From positions 1 to 45,252 of the forward strand of contig JBPCKT010000111.1 in NCBI GenBank assembly GCA_051004015.1: a DNA stretch of 45,252 nucleotides, written 5' to 3'. The notes under the pieces were generated by a model that saw only the letters and a list, made by a program, of their open reading frames with translations, was not told where the DNA came from and did not search any database. Position numbers and translations under genes: made by a program. This document shows, piece after piece, positions 1 through 7,913 of the stretch (positions are counted from its first letter, which is position 1; each line of letters begins with the position of its first letter). This DNA comes from SXOA01 sp051004015 (lineage in GTDB: Bacteria > Planctomycetota > Planctomycetia > Pirellulales > Pirellulaceae).

Positions 1-1693
1 CGCCGTTGGAGTCGATCTCGGCCTGGGTAATGGTGTGGGTGGCCGTATAGGTCCAGGTCTCCCCCACCTCCAGCAGGTTGTCGTTGTTACCGCCGGGGGC
101 GTCCGGGCCGCGGACGATGCTGCCCGGGTCGGCGTACGGATCGGTCACGATCACGCCGGTCAGCGTCTGATTACCCGTGTTCTGCAGCGTGATCGTGTAG
201 CTGATCACCTCGCCCGCGGCATCGGCTGTTCCGCCTGGCACTGTCGCATTCTTGACGATGTTGAGGGCCGGGGTAAGCTTGAAATTGTTGAATACCACCG
301 TCCAGTTCGCACCTTCTAACAAATCGATTGTCGTCGAATTGCTGTTAACAGGTGTCGTGACGCCGTTCGGGTCCGTCAGCGTGATGCTGGTAGTCCATCC
401 GGCGACTAACGTCTCCGTGATCGTATAGTTGGTAAAGTTGGTCAGACTGAAGGACTGGGTATCCGGTGTGGCCGAGATCCCGTCATCGTCCAGAGTGAAA
501 GTAGCGGGACTGGGTTGTGGGGCGACGGCGGCAGAAATCGAGAAATTGAAATCCTGAGGATCTTGCCCTCCCGTGACGTCCTTGATGACGGTGATCCGGG
601 CAGGGAAAATAATGGCTGTGCTTTGCAACTGATGGTCCTGCGACCCGACTCTCCCGAAGTTGGCGCTGGCACCGCAGAGGGCCATATGGTAGGGGGAACC
701 CGAGACGGACACCGCCGAGTTGTTTTGGCCCCAGTCCGCCCGGGTGGAAATATGCGCGCCCCACGCCAGAACGGCCGTCGTGCCGCTCGCCGTGAAGGTG
801 ACCGTGATCTCGGTGGTGCTGTCGCCGGCGTAGGTACCCGAGAGGGTGTAGCCAGACACCGCGGTAATGGTTCCGCCGTAGAGCGAAAAGACGCCGGGGA
901 TCTGAGTAATGTCATCACCGCCGGTGGGACCCACGGGCGCGTCGTCCACGCCATTCTGGCCATTCGTGACGTTTGCGTCGACCGGGATGGGGAACGTGCT
1001 CGGCGTGCTGCCGACGCCGGACACGCCGGCCAGCGGGTCCGGACTCACCGAGCGATCATAACTGGTGAGGTAGTCAAAGGCGTGTTTGCCCCCCTTGGTG
1101 GTGTCATAGCAGGGTGTGATGGAGTAGGTCGTTCCGGCGGTGAGTCCCGTCATCACGATCCGATCGGGGACTGATTGGCCTTCCAGGTAATTGGCCTTAT
1201 TCGTGCCCAAATTGCCATCCAACCACTCTCCGGACACGTTGCCGTAATGATCGAGGTCGGCAGCAGGGCCGGCGTCCGTGAAATTCGTGGCGGCTTTCAA
1301 ACCCGAGGACTGACCATCCGCTGTCAAGGCGAAGCTCGAGTTTGCCGAATCGTCGGGATCGACATACCAGGCCGTGAGGATGTTTCCGTTCGCCTGCCCG
1401 TCGAGGTCCGTGGGCCCGCCATCCACAACGCTCCAGGGATGATGGCCGTTGCCGGTGTTGGGCGTGCCGTCGGTATGCAGCACTTGAAACTGCACAGCCT
1501 CGCCAATCTGAAACCCGCTGGCTGAAACATCGGCGGTTTCACCGGGTGCATAGTCCGGTTTGTCCGTCATCACCGTTGCCAGAAGCGAGCGATCTTCGAG
1601 TCGTTCGAGAAAGAAGGTGCGGCGACGAAGGTGCGAATCGAGACGGGGGAAACGGCGGGAGAAGATTTTGGTGCGGGGAGCGCGGCGCGTCAT
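1..1693 (-). CDS. Large surface/extracellular protein with DUF11-like repeat, N-terminal part
   Basis: The reading frame is open on the minus strand from an ATG at 1693 to the window edge, so about 564 N-terminal residues are seen and the C-terminus is missing. The start is supported by GGAG at 1705-1708, 11 nt upstream. The N-terminus is Arg-rich and carries FLERLEDRSLLA, resembling the LEPR-XLL motif found near the N-terminus of many large planctomycete exported proteins. The middle is Gly/Thr/Ser-rich beta-type sequence. Near the window edge, NIVKNATVPGG, GEVISYTITLQNTGNQTL and GVIVTDPY are typical of DUF11 / conserved repeat domains of surface proteins. Likely role: secreted or cell-surface adhesin-like protein; no ligand can be inferred. 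Codon use looks native. Confidence 0.8.
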   Translation of the reverse strand, partial: MTRRAPRTKIFSRRFPRLDSHLRRRTFFLERLEDRSLLATVMTDKPDYAPGETADVSASGFQIGEAVQFQVLHTDGTPNTGNGHHPWSVVDGGPTDLDGQANGNILTAWYVDPDDSANSSFALTADGQSSGLKAATNFTDAGPAADLDHYGNVSGEWLDGNLGTNKANYLEGQSVPDRIVMTGLTAGTTYSITPCYDTTKGGKHAFDYLTSYDRSVSPDPLAGVSGVGSTPSTFPIPVDANVTNGQNGVDDAPVGPTGGDDITQIPGVFSLYGGTITAVSGYTLSGTYAGDSTTEITVTFTASGTTAVLAWGAHISTRADWGQNNSAVSVSGSPYHMALCGASANFGRVGSQDHQLQSTAIIFPARITVIKDVTGGQDPQDFNFSISAAVAPQPSPATFTLDDDGISATPDTQSFSLTNFTNYTITETLVAGWTTSITLTDPNGVTTPVNSNSTTIDLLEGANWTVVFNNFKLTPALNIVKNATVPGGTADAAGEVISYTITLQNTGNQTLTGVIVTDPYADPGSIVRGPDAPGGNNDNLLEVGETWTYTATHTITQAEIDSNG

Positions 1694-2333
1694 GGAAAGA
1701 GAAACTCCACTAGAGATCTGCGGAATAGGGCTGAAGGGAAGCAGATAACGCACCCGGCCAGATGTAGCGGTCTGCCCTTGGTCGGAGGCCGACGCGTACT
1801 TTCAGCAAATGGCGATGTCTTCCGGCTTCTCTAAGTAACCCAGATTAGTTATTCGACGCAGCCGTTACAACTGGATTGAGGGGTAAGCTTCAGTTTTTTT
1901 AGGCGAGACGCATTCCCCTTCCAATCCGATTCAAATCCGACTTTTCCCCAAGGCTTCCCCAAGACGTGCCACCCGAAGCAAGTCGCCGGGAGATCAGGCC
2001 CCTTCGATTCAACCCCATAAAACGTGACAAGCAGCAGGCACGGATGAGCCGGAAAGAGCGCTACAGCTGGAACCGGGTCGGTGAATTCTTCGTCAAGAAG
2101 GACGTTCTGGGCCGCAGTTGGCGATGTGGCTGTTCGATGATGTAGCCAACGGAAGGCAGGCGGCCTCCACCTACCCGCGACCGCGCACGATCGCCATCGA
2201 AAGATGGCGATGGAGCGCCCCACCTCGCGACCGGCCGCGGTCCTTTCGCTGAGTTACAGCGACCAGAATGGTTTCGCCCGTAGCTAGAGTCCTTTCCTCC
2301 CCAACCAAGCATTTCTCCATGGATGGTGAACCG
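1694..2333. other. Intergenic region between divergent genes
   Basis: This stretch separates the divergent surface-protein gene and the BBP7 gene. I see no convincing gene. A 124-codon minus-strand ORF at 1849-2223 has no recognisable domain, RBS or signal peptide. The only clear structure is the hairpin at 2190-2211. Promoters for both flanking genes should lie here, but no good -35/-10 or GG-N10-GC pair was found. Confidence 0.5.
2190..2211 (+). promoter_or_regulatory. Perfect 9-bp hairpin with GAAA tetraloop
   Basis: ATCGCCATC and GATGGCGAT form a perfect 9-bp stem closed by a GAAA loop, about 120 nt before the BBP7 start. No T-tract follows, so it is not a standard terminator. It may be a structure in the 5' leader of the BBP7 mRNA or a DNA palindrome. 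Function unknown. Confidence 0.45.
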
Positions 2334-3455
2334 ATGCGCGCGCTCTTTCTTGCCCTAGTAATTACCATGTTGGGCGTGGCCCCAGCCCCAATCGTGGCCC
2401 AGTCCACTTACGGCCGTTATGACACAGCAACGGCCATCGACGAGTCGCCTCTCGAGTACTCGCCCATTCAGATTCTCGAGGAGCAAGCCGTTGCTCCCGA
2501 GGTTGGGGCATCGAAGTTCCTGGGCGAGGAGATCGGTTCCTGCCGCCAGTTCTATTTCCAGGGAGACGGCTTGTATTGGGATCGAGTGGGGACTGGGTGC
2601 AACCAGATTTTGGCCATCGACACCAACCTGACTCCGGGAACGGATTCAATACTGCAAAGCGACAACCTGAATTTCAATGGCGCCGGGGGAACCCGATTTC
2701 TGATTGGTTGGACCCCCGACCCTTGCCGCTGCTCACATTGTTGCGCCTTGGAGCTGAGTTACTTCGGCCTCTATAACTGGGAGGCAAATTCCCGTCTCAC
2801 GGGTGCCGGCAACCTGGCCATCCCCGGTGACTTGGGGCTCGCTTCGAACAATTTCTTTGGAGCGGATATCCTGGACTTTAACTACCGCTCATCGCTCAAC
2901 AACATTGAGCTCAATTGCGTGAAGACTTGCTGCCTGTGCGACGCGACGCTCGATTTCCTCTGCGGGTTTCGGTTCATCACCTTGCAAGAAAGGTTCACGA
3001 TCACAGGAACCGACTTCCAGGAAGGGACCAGCAGCTACGACGTCACGGCAAACAACTACCTCTACGGTGTTCAACTTGGCGGCCGTTACACCCGCCACTT
3101 CTGCCAGTGGTCGCTGCAACTAACAGGCAAAGCAGGTGTGTTTGTCAACGACGCCAGCCAGTCGCAAATTGCCACGGACTTTCCCACCGTCGGCGGCCCT
3201 TTCCTTCTCCGTGACCGAGTAGGCGCTGATGGGTCGGCAGTTGCCGCGCTTGGCGAATTGGGGGTGACGGCAATTCGCCCCATCAATGAGACCTGGTCGC
3301 TGCGCCTGGGATACATGGCCCTGGGGCTGGGGGGCGTTGCGTTGGCGCCCGATCAGCTTGATTTCACCGATACTTTTGCGAGCGGCACTCAACTGCATTC
3401 AACGGGTTGGATATTTGCCCACGGTGTGGCCCTGGGAGCCGAGGCCCGCTGGTAG
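2334..3455 (+). CDS. BBP7-family outer-membrane beta-barrel protein
   Basis: About 373 aa. I start at ATG 2334 because MRALFLALVITMLGVAPAPI followed by VAQ is a clean signal peptide; in-frame starts at 2268 and 2319 add an unlikely extension. The mature part opens with GDGLYWDRVG and continues in alternating beta-strand sequence with several segments of the BBP7 (formerly DUF1551, PF07585) type seen in planctomycetes, such as GFRFITLQERFTI, YGVQLGGRYTRHF and SLRLGYMALGLGG. It has Cys clusters (RCSHCCALELSYFG, CVKTCCLCDATLDFLCG) that could form disulfides. It ends in ALGAEARW, an aromatic C-terminus typical of outer-membrane barrels. Known of the family: probable outer-membrane porin-like protein, substrate unknown. 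It appears to be transcribed alone. Confidence 0.8.
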   Translation: MRALFLALVITMLGVAPAPIVAQSTYGRYDTATAIDESPLEYSPIQILEEQAVAPEVGASKFLGEEIGSCRQFYFQGDGLYWDRVGTGCNQILAIDTNLTPGTDSILQSDNLNFNGAGGTRFLIGWTPDPCRCSHCCALELSYFGLYNWEANSRLTGAGNLAIPGDLGLASNNFFGADILDFNYRSSLNNIELNCVKTCCLCDATLDFLCGFRFITLQERFTITGTDFQEGTSSYDVTANNYLYGVQLGGRYTRHFCQWSLQLTGKAGVFVNDASQSQIATDFPTVGGPFLLRDRVGADGSAVAALGELGVTAIRPINETWSLRLGYMALGLGGVALAPDQLDFTDTFASGTQLHSTGWIFAHGVALGAEARW

Positions 3456-3728
3456 CTTTCGGACAGAGTTTTTTCGCTAGACTCAGCGGGGTTCAGTCTC
3501 TCCTACGCACACAGGTAGGGTGTCCGCGGTCGCTACATTCGGACGTCAAGCGGTGACCGCAACAATCACGCCGTCGACGCCGAAGCGTTTTTACATTTTA
3601 CCCTGTTTATCGGCACGGCAGCTTGGAAGAACTCCGCTGTCCAACCGCGACCTCCCGCAAGGGCATGATGGTTGACCAGGAAACTTCCATTGTGAGCTAA
3701 GCTGGAGAGATAACTTTTCATCGGCCGG

Positions 3729-5069
3729 ATGCCACACATGCGATTTAAGCATCCTTTGGCGACATTCGCCCTGACGTTCCTAGTGCTCGCCGCCGCGCCG
3801 GTATTCGGACAGGACTGGCCGCAGTTTCGCGGGCCCAATGGGGACGGCTGCGCCGTGGCGAAGAACCTGCCGGAGCGCTGGGGAGGTTTTGACGCTCCTG
3901 CCTGGCAGACCGAAATCCCGGGGAGCGGCTGGTCGTCGCCGATTGTCGTTGCCGGCCGCATCTGGCTGACGAGTGCCCAGCAAACAGCCCTGGATGAAAA
4001 AGGGCGAGAGAAAAAGCTGACCGCCAATCCGATCCTGACACCGGACTTTCAAACGCATGCCTCGGCCACGCTGCTGGCCATCGAGCTCGATGCCGGCACC
4101 GGCAAAATCCTGCGGACGCTGAGTCTTTTGACCGCCGATGACCCAAAGCCGATCCACGCTCAGAATACCTACGCTTCGCCGACCTCGGTCAGCGATGGTA
4201 AACGTCTGTATTGCCACTTCGGTTCGCTGGGGACCGTTTGCGTGGAAATGAAAAGCGGCGAAATCCTCTGGAAGAAGTTCCTGCCGGTGGAGGACATTAC
4301 TGGCCCCGGCGGCTCACCGGTGCTGTGGAAGGACAAGCTGATTTTCGCCTGCGACGGCGCTGATCAGCAATTTGTCATTGCCCTCAACAAGCTCACCGGA
4401 AAGGAGATCTGGCGCACCAACCGCCCCCCCATCGAAGCCGACGACGACAAGCTCCGCCGCGCTTTCAGCACGCCGCTGGTCATCACGCATGAGGGCCAGG
4501 AACAGCTCATTGTCCCCGGGGCTCAGTGGGTCTGCTCCTACGAGCCCGCGACAGGCACGGAAATCTGGCGGGCCAGTTTCGGAGCGGGGCACGCCGTGGT
4601 GCCGCGGCCGGTGTTCAAGGACGGCCTGGTTTACATCTGCACCGGCTTCATGAAGCCCGAGTTGTGGGCGATCAAGGTCGATGGCAAAGGCGACGTGACG
4701 GATTCGCACGTCGTCTGGACCTATGAAAAACAAGTTCCCGAGATTTCTTCGCCGCTCGTCTCCGGCAAAGAAGTCTATTTCGTCGCGTCCAAGGGGGTGG
4801 CCACTTGCCTCGACGCCAAGACCGGGGAGCTGGTGTGGCAACACCGCTTGGGGGGAAACTTCGCGGCCAGTCCTCTGCTGGCGGACGGCAAGCTCTACTT
4901 CACCAACCAGGAAGGGATCACCACGGTCCTGAAGCCTGGCCGCGAGTACGAGGAAATCGCCCGCAACCAGCTCTTCGGCCAGACGCTGGCGTCAATGGCA
5001 ATCGCCGGGGACTCGCTGCTCATTCGCACGCAGTCGCAGCTCTCCTGCATCCGCAAGGCTCAGCCGTAG
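3729..5069 (+). CDS. Secreted PQQ-like beta-propeller repeat protein
   Basis: 446 aa. A signal peptide (hydrophobic core around FALTFLVLAAAPVFG) is followed at once by QDWPQFRGPNGDG, the signature start of planctomycete PQQ-binding-like beta-propeller proteins. Repeated blades carry A/G-x-D-x-x-T/S-G-x-x-x-W type motifs: ELDAGTGKILRTL, EMKSGEILWKKF, ALNKLTGKEIWRTN, YEPATGTEIWRASF, CLDAKTGELVWQHR. This is the BamB/quinoprotein-like fold. Most such proteins probably act as periplasmic scaffold or binding proteins rather than true PQQ dehydrogenases. The start may instead be the ATG at 3738. The gene converges on the sulfatase gene with only 4 bp between stop codons. Exact role unknown. Confidence 0.85.
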   Translation: MPHMRFKHPLATFALTFLVLAAAPVFGQDWPQFRGPNGDGCAVAKNLPERWGGFDAPAWQTEIPGSGWSSPIVVAGRIWLTSAQQTALDEKGREKKLTANPILTPDFQTHASATLLAIELDAGTGKILRTLSLLTADDPKPIHAQNTYASPTSVSDGKRLYCHFGSLGTVCVEMKSGEILWKKFLPVEDITGPGGSPVLWKDKLIFACDGADQQFVIALNKLTGKEIWRTNRPPIEADDDKLRRAFSTPLVITHEGQEQLIVPGAQWVCSYEPATGTEIWRASFGAGHAVVPRPVFKDGLVYICTGFMKPELWAIKVDGKGDVTDSHVVWTYEKQVPEISSPLVSGKEVYFVASKGVATCLDAKTGELVWQHRLGGNFAASPLLADGKLYFTNQEGITTVLKPGREYEEIARNQLFGQTLASMAIAGDSLLIRTQSQLSCIRKAQP

Positions 5070-5073
5070 CGAA

Positions 5074-6498
5074 CTACTTCTTATCCTTGTTCTTCTGCTT
5101 CGCCTTTCCCTTCTGAGCGGCCGGCACCGGCAACCAGCGGGGGGGCTGAAGCTCGGCGTTCCATTTTTCCCAGAGGGCTCGAAGCTCTTTGACCTTCTCC
5201 GGCTGATCGGCGGCGAGGTCTTTGGATTCCGAAATGTCCTCCGCCAGATTGAATAAGCTGGCCGGCTTGTCCTTGCGGGCGGCATTCATCGGCTCGTTGG
5301 AGACGACCAGCTTCCAATCGCCGTGGCGAACGGCCCACTGCTGGCCGAACCGCCAGTAGAGAGCTTCATGGGGAGGCTTCAGGCGGCCAAGATTGCCGTC
5401 AACTTCGCCCGTCAGATGCGGCAGCAGATTGACGCCGTCGAGCTTCCATTCCGGGTCAATCTTTCCCCCAGCCGCGCTGATCGCCGTGGGCAGAATGTCG
5501 AGCTGAATGATCGGCTGATCAAACGTCCGGCCGGCTGGGATGTGACCTTTCCACTGCGCGGCGAACGGCACCCGCACGCCCCCTTCCCAGGTCGTCGCTT
5601 TGTTGCCGCGGAGCGGCGTGTTTTTCGAGGTGGTCTGCGAGGTCGGTCCGCCGTTGTCTGCCAGGAAGAAGATGAGCGTATTCTCCTCCTGCCCGAGGTC
5701 GCGGACTTTTTGCAGCACGGCCCCAATGGCGTCATCCATGGCGGACATCATGGCTGCGAAGATCCGCCGCTTCTCGTCGGCAATGCCGGCATGGCGGGCC
5801 AGATACTTTTCCGTCGCTTGCAACGGGGCGTGTTGCGCGTTGAACGGCAAGTACAGCAGGTACGGCTGGTCCTTGTGTTTTTCAATCCAGTCCACGGCCC
5901 GCTCGCGGTAAGCATCGGTGGTATAGAAGGTATCGTCCTTGATGGGCGTCACCTGGCCGCCCTTGCGGCTGTCGATGAAGTTCTGCGGATTGAGAAATGA
6001 CGAGTTGGCGACCGTCCCGAAGAATTCATCAAAGCCGCGATGCATCGGAAAGAACTCCGGCTGGCGGCCGAGGTGCCATTTGCCAATGGCACAAGTTGCG
6101 TAGCCCATCTCCTTGAACCGGTTCGCAATGGTCTTCTCCGTGAGCGGCAGTCCGAACGGGCTCCCTCCAGGCGTCGCAGCTCCCTCGTTGAATTCGTGGC
6201 CGAACCGGGTCTGATAGCGGCCCGTCATCAGTCCCGCTCGCGTCGGGCTGCAATACGGCCCGCTCACGTAACCGCTCGTGAAGCGAACGCCGGCCTTGGC
6301 GATGGAATCGATATGCGGCGTGGGAATCTCCTTGTTCCCCTGCATCCCCAACTCGCCATAGCCCAGGTCATCCGCCAGGAAGATGATGATGTTGGGCTTC
6401 TTCGCGGGCGTGTCGGCGGCAAAGACGACGCTTTCCATGAAGGCAAGCCCGGCCCCCAGCAATCCTAGCAACAACACATTCTGCTCCCGGCACGTCAT
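5074..6498 (-). CDS. Secreted sulfatase (arylsulfatase A-like, formylglycine type)
   Basis: 474 aa, with GGGAG about 8 nt upstream of the ATG. A signal peptide (about 1-28) precedes KPNIIIFLADDLGYGELG, the metal-binding N-terminal sulfatase motif with D43 and D44. The active-site signature is PYCSPTRAGLMTGRYQTR: C83 in C-S-P-T-R would be converted to formylglycine by a sulfatase-maturing enzyme not in this window. Further family segments are AIGKWHLGRQPEFFP and FFLADNGGPTSQT. The C-terminus is unusually Lys-rich (KGKAKQKNKDKK). The family hydrolyses sulfate esters, in planctomycetes mostly of sulfated polysaccharides; the substrate here is not readable. Length is normal. It converges with the PQQ-propeller gene. 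Confidence 0.92.
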   Translation of the reverse strand: MTCREQNVLLLGLLGAGLAFMESVVFAADTPAKKPNIIIFLADDLGYGELGMQGNKEIPTPHIDSIAKAGVRFTSGYVSGPYCSPTRAGLMTGRYQTRFGHEFNEGAATPGGSPFGLPLTEKTIANRFKEMGYATCAIGKWHLGRQPEFFPMHRGFDEFFGTVANSSFLNPQNFIDSRKGGQVTPIKDDTFYTTDAYRERAVDWIEKHKDQPYLLYLPFNAQHAPLQATEKYLARHAGIADEKRRIFAAMMSAMDDAIGAVLQKVRDLGQEENTLIFFLADNGGPTSQTTSKNTPLRGNKATTWEGGVRVPFAAQWKGHIPAGRTFDQPIIQLDILPTAISAAGGKIDPEWKLDGVNLLPHLTGEVDGNLGRLKPPHEALYWRFGQQWAVRHGDWKLVVSNEPMNAARKDKPASLFNLAEDISESKDLAADQPEKVKELRALWEKWNAELQPPRWLPVPAAQKGKAKQKNKDKK

Positions 6499-6903
6499 GG
6501 CAGCATCTCCCGGTACGAGCTTGTAAACTCCAGCAGAGAAACTGATTAGCAGAGTACCAGATGCGGCGAGGGAAGCAACGTGCCGGGCCCTCGTTGTTGA
6601 TCCATGGGGCCGACGACCAGTGCTTTCCGCCGCGTCACGCGGTGCTTGCCGCTGCGCCAGCCTGAATTCCCGGCGAGCATGGCGCGCTGTTAAGGCAATG
6701 AAACAGCCCTCCTGCCGGCGAAATCCAGGTATCGGCGAATGAACTTCCTAGCCCGTTCTCAGCCGATTCTGTGCGCCTGCAGATACGGATTTCTCCGTAC
6801 GTCTGCTACCCGTTCGAACTGGCGCGGCCACGTTGGCCTCATGAGGGGGATATGTTTGACACTCTGAACACCGCTTCGGGATCGCCGGGAACCAGGAACT
6901 TTC
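6499..6903. other. Intergenic region upstream of sulfatase and of the sigma-54 promoter
   Basis: No gene was recognised; the short ORFs here lack RBS and domains. The only structure noted is a dyad at 6628-6644 (CGCCGCG-TCA-CGCGGTG, one G-T pair), about 260 bp upstream of the sigma-54 promoter at 6904. It could be an enhancer-binding site but is just as likely incidental. Confidence 0.4.
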
Positions 6904-6919
6904 TGGCACGGCGGTTGCA
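6904..6919 (+). promoter_or_regulatory. Sigma-54 promoter, consensus match
   Basis: TGGCAC (6904-6909), five bases, then TTGC (6915-6918) and A match the RpoN consensus TGGCAC-N5-TTGCW exactly, with the required GG-N10-GC spacing. It lies 40 bp before the start codon of the small protein at 6959 and on the same strand, placing the transcript start near 6930 and a good RBS at 6947-6951 downstream. Such a promoter would need an AAA+ enhancer-binding activator. Confidence 0.7.
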
Positions 6920-6958
6920 ACGCTGGTGTTCGGCGGCCCTACTGCCAGGAGACACACC

Positions 6959-7303
6959 ATGCTCATCCACACCGATCCCGACGTATTAAACTACATCTTG
7001 CAGGTCTTTCCCTTGGAGCTGGAGAGTTTGGAACAACTCGCGGACGAATTGCGGGATCGCAATGCCCAAGAGCCGGAGCGCGTGCCTGCCGATGTTGAAC
7101 CGGTATTGGTGATGGCCATGTGGATGCGGCGGGTCTTGGAGAAGGCTCAGAGTGGCGACTTGGATGTCAAGGGTGTTTTCGAGCTTTCCGCGTGTCTTGC
7201 GAAGGAAATGCCCAAAGTCCAGGCATTGCGGGAAGCGGAACTCCGGAAAGCATCGTGCTCGGCATCCAACCGATTCGACAACAGGGAATTTGGGAAATCT
7301 TGA
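6959..7303 (+). CDS. Small conserved-looking protein of unknown function under sigma-54 promoter
   Basis: 114 aa. I start at ATG 6959 because AGGAG at 6947-6951 sits 7 nt upstream and the sigma-54 promoter ends just before it; a longer frame from 6926 would begin inside the transcript leader without an RBS. There is no signal peptide or membrane segment. The protein is acidic and helical, beginning MLIHTDPDVLNYILQVFP and containing LESLEQLADELRDR and VLVMAMWMRRVLEKAQ. I do not recognise the family. The promoter type suggests expression under a specific signal such as nitrogen, stress or envelope state. It appears monocistronic. Confidence 0.65.
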   Translation: MLIHTDPDVLNYILQVFPLELESLEQLADELRDRNAQEPERVPADVEPVLVMAMWMRRVLEKAQSGDLDVKGVFELSACLAKEMPKVQALREAELRKASCSASNRFDNREFGKS

Positions 7304-7504
7304 TGAACCGGGTGGCTTGCAGGGAGTCGGTTCTTGGAGTAATCTTTTGACAGTCCGCAGAGCTTGCTCTGTCCGCATATTTTACCAAATGTAACGATTC
7401 TTCGGGTGAGGGTGGTTTCTAGCGAAGACAAAACGCGGCATCGGCCGCTTTCCATGTTTTGCAACGTCGTCAGCTCTTCTAGTTTCTTTCAGGAGGATTT
7501 TGCC

Positions 7505-7765
7505 ATGCGTCGCTTACTGTTGACTTTTGCCGCTTCCACTCTCATGGGCAGTGTTGCTTTGGCCGCCCCGGTTCAGGGTCCGGCCCAGGCTCCGACCCAG
7601 GCTCCTTATCAAAAGGTCAGCCCCACCCAGGGACCGACCCAGAAGGTTTCGCCCGCTCAGAAGCCTACCCAGGCTCCCACGCAGAAGGATTGCGGCTCCT
7701 GCCAGGCGCCGACTCAAAAAGGTGGCGGATATGCTTCGGCTCCTCGCGGCCGTCGCTATCGCTAA
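7505..7765 (+). CDS. Small secreted protein with P-x-Q repeats
   Basis: 86 aa from ATG 7505, with a strong RBS (CAGGAGGA, 7490-7497). A longer upstream frame lacks an RBS. MRRLLLTFAASTLMGSVALA is a clear signal peptide cleaved before APVQ. The mature 65 residues are almost entirely low complexity: ten P-x-Q triplets (six of them PTQ) spaced every three to eight residues, with KVSP spacers, then a C-G-S-C pair and a Gly/Arg-rich basic tail ending GRRYR. No enzyme domain. It may be a wall-, mucilage- or crystalline-envelope-associated protein, but this is a guess. A hairpin terminator candidate follows at 7836-7871. Confidence 0.75.
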   Translation: MRRLLLTFAASTLMGSVALAAPVQGPAQAPTQAPYQKVSPTQGPTQKVSPAQKPTQAPTQKDCGSCQAPTQKGGGYASAPRGRRYR

Positions 7766-7835
7766 GCTATAGTTACTAGCGGGCGGTTCCCAGCGCGGGC
7801 CATGTCCGGCCCTTGGGTCCGCTGAAAATATCTTC

Positions 7836-7871
7836 AAGGCCCTTGGAATACCCAGTGATTCCAAGGGCTTT
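7836..7871 (+). terminator. Probable intrinsic terminator after the P-x-Q protein gene
   Basis: GCCCTTGGAAT (7839-7849) and ATTCCAAGGGC (7858-7868) are perfectly complementary over 11 bp with an 8-nt loop. The stem extends through a G-U and two A-U pairs to 7836/7871. Only three T residues follow, so termination may be modest. It lies between two co-directional genes. Confidence 0.6.
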
Positions 7872-7913
7872 GTCGTCGCGCCTGCCTTCTTTCGCCTCAT
7901 TGTGGAGCCAGCC

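Noticed and set aside
1849..2223. 124-codon minus-strand ORF in the first intergenic region
   Set aside because: No RBS, domain or compositional support; ends in atypical sequence.
7347..7382. TTGACA with the CAGAGC-TT-GCTCTG palindrome as a promoter for the P-x-Q gene
   Set aside because: No acceptable -10 at 16-18 bp; the AT-rich CATATTTTA is about 24 bp from TTGACA.
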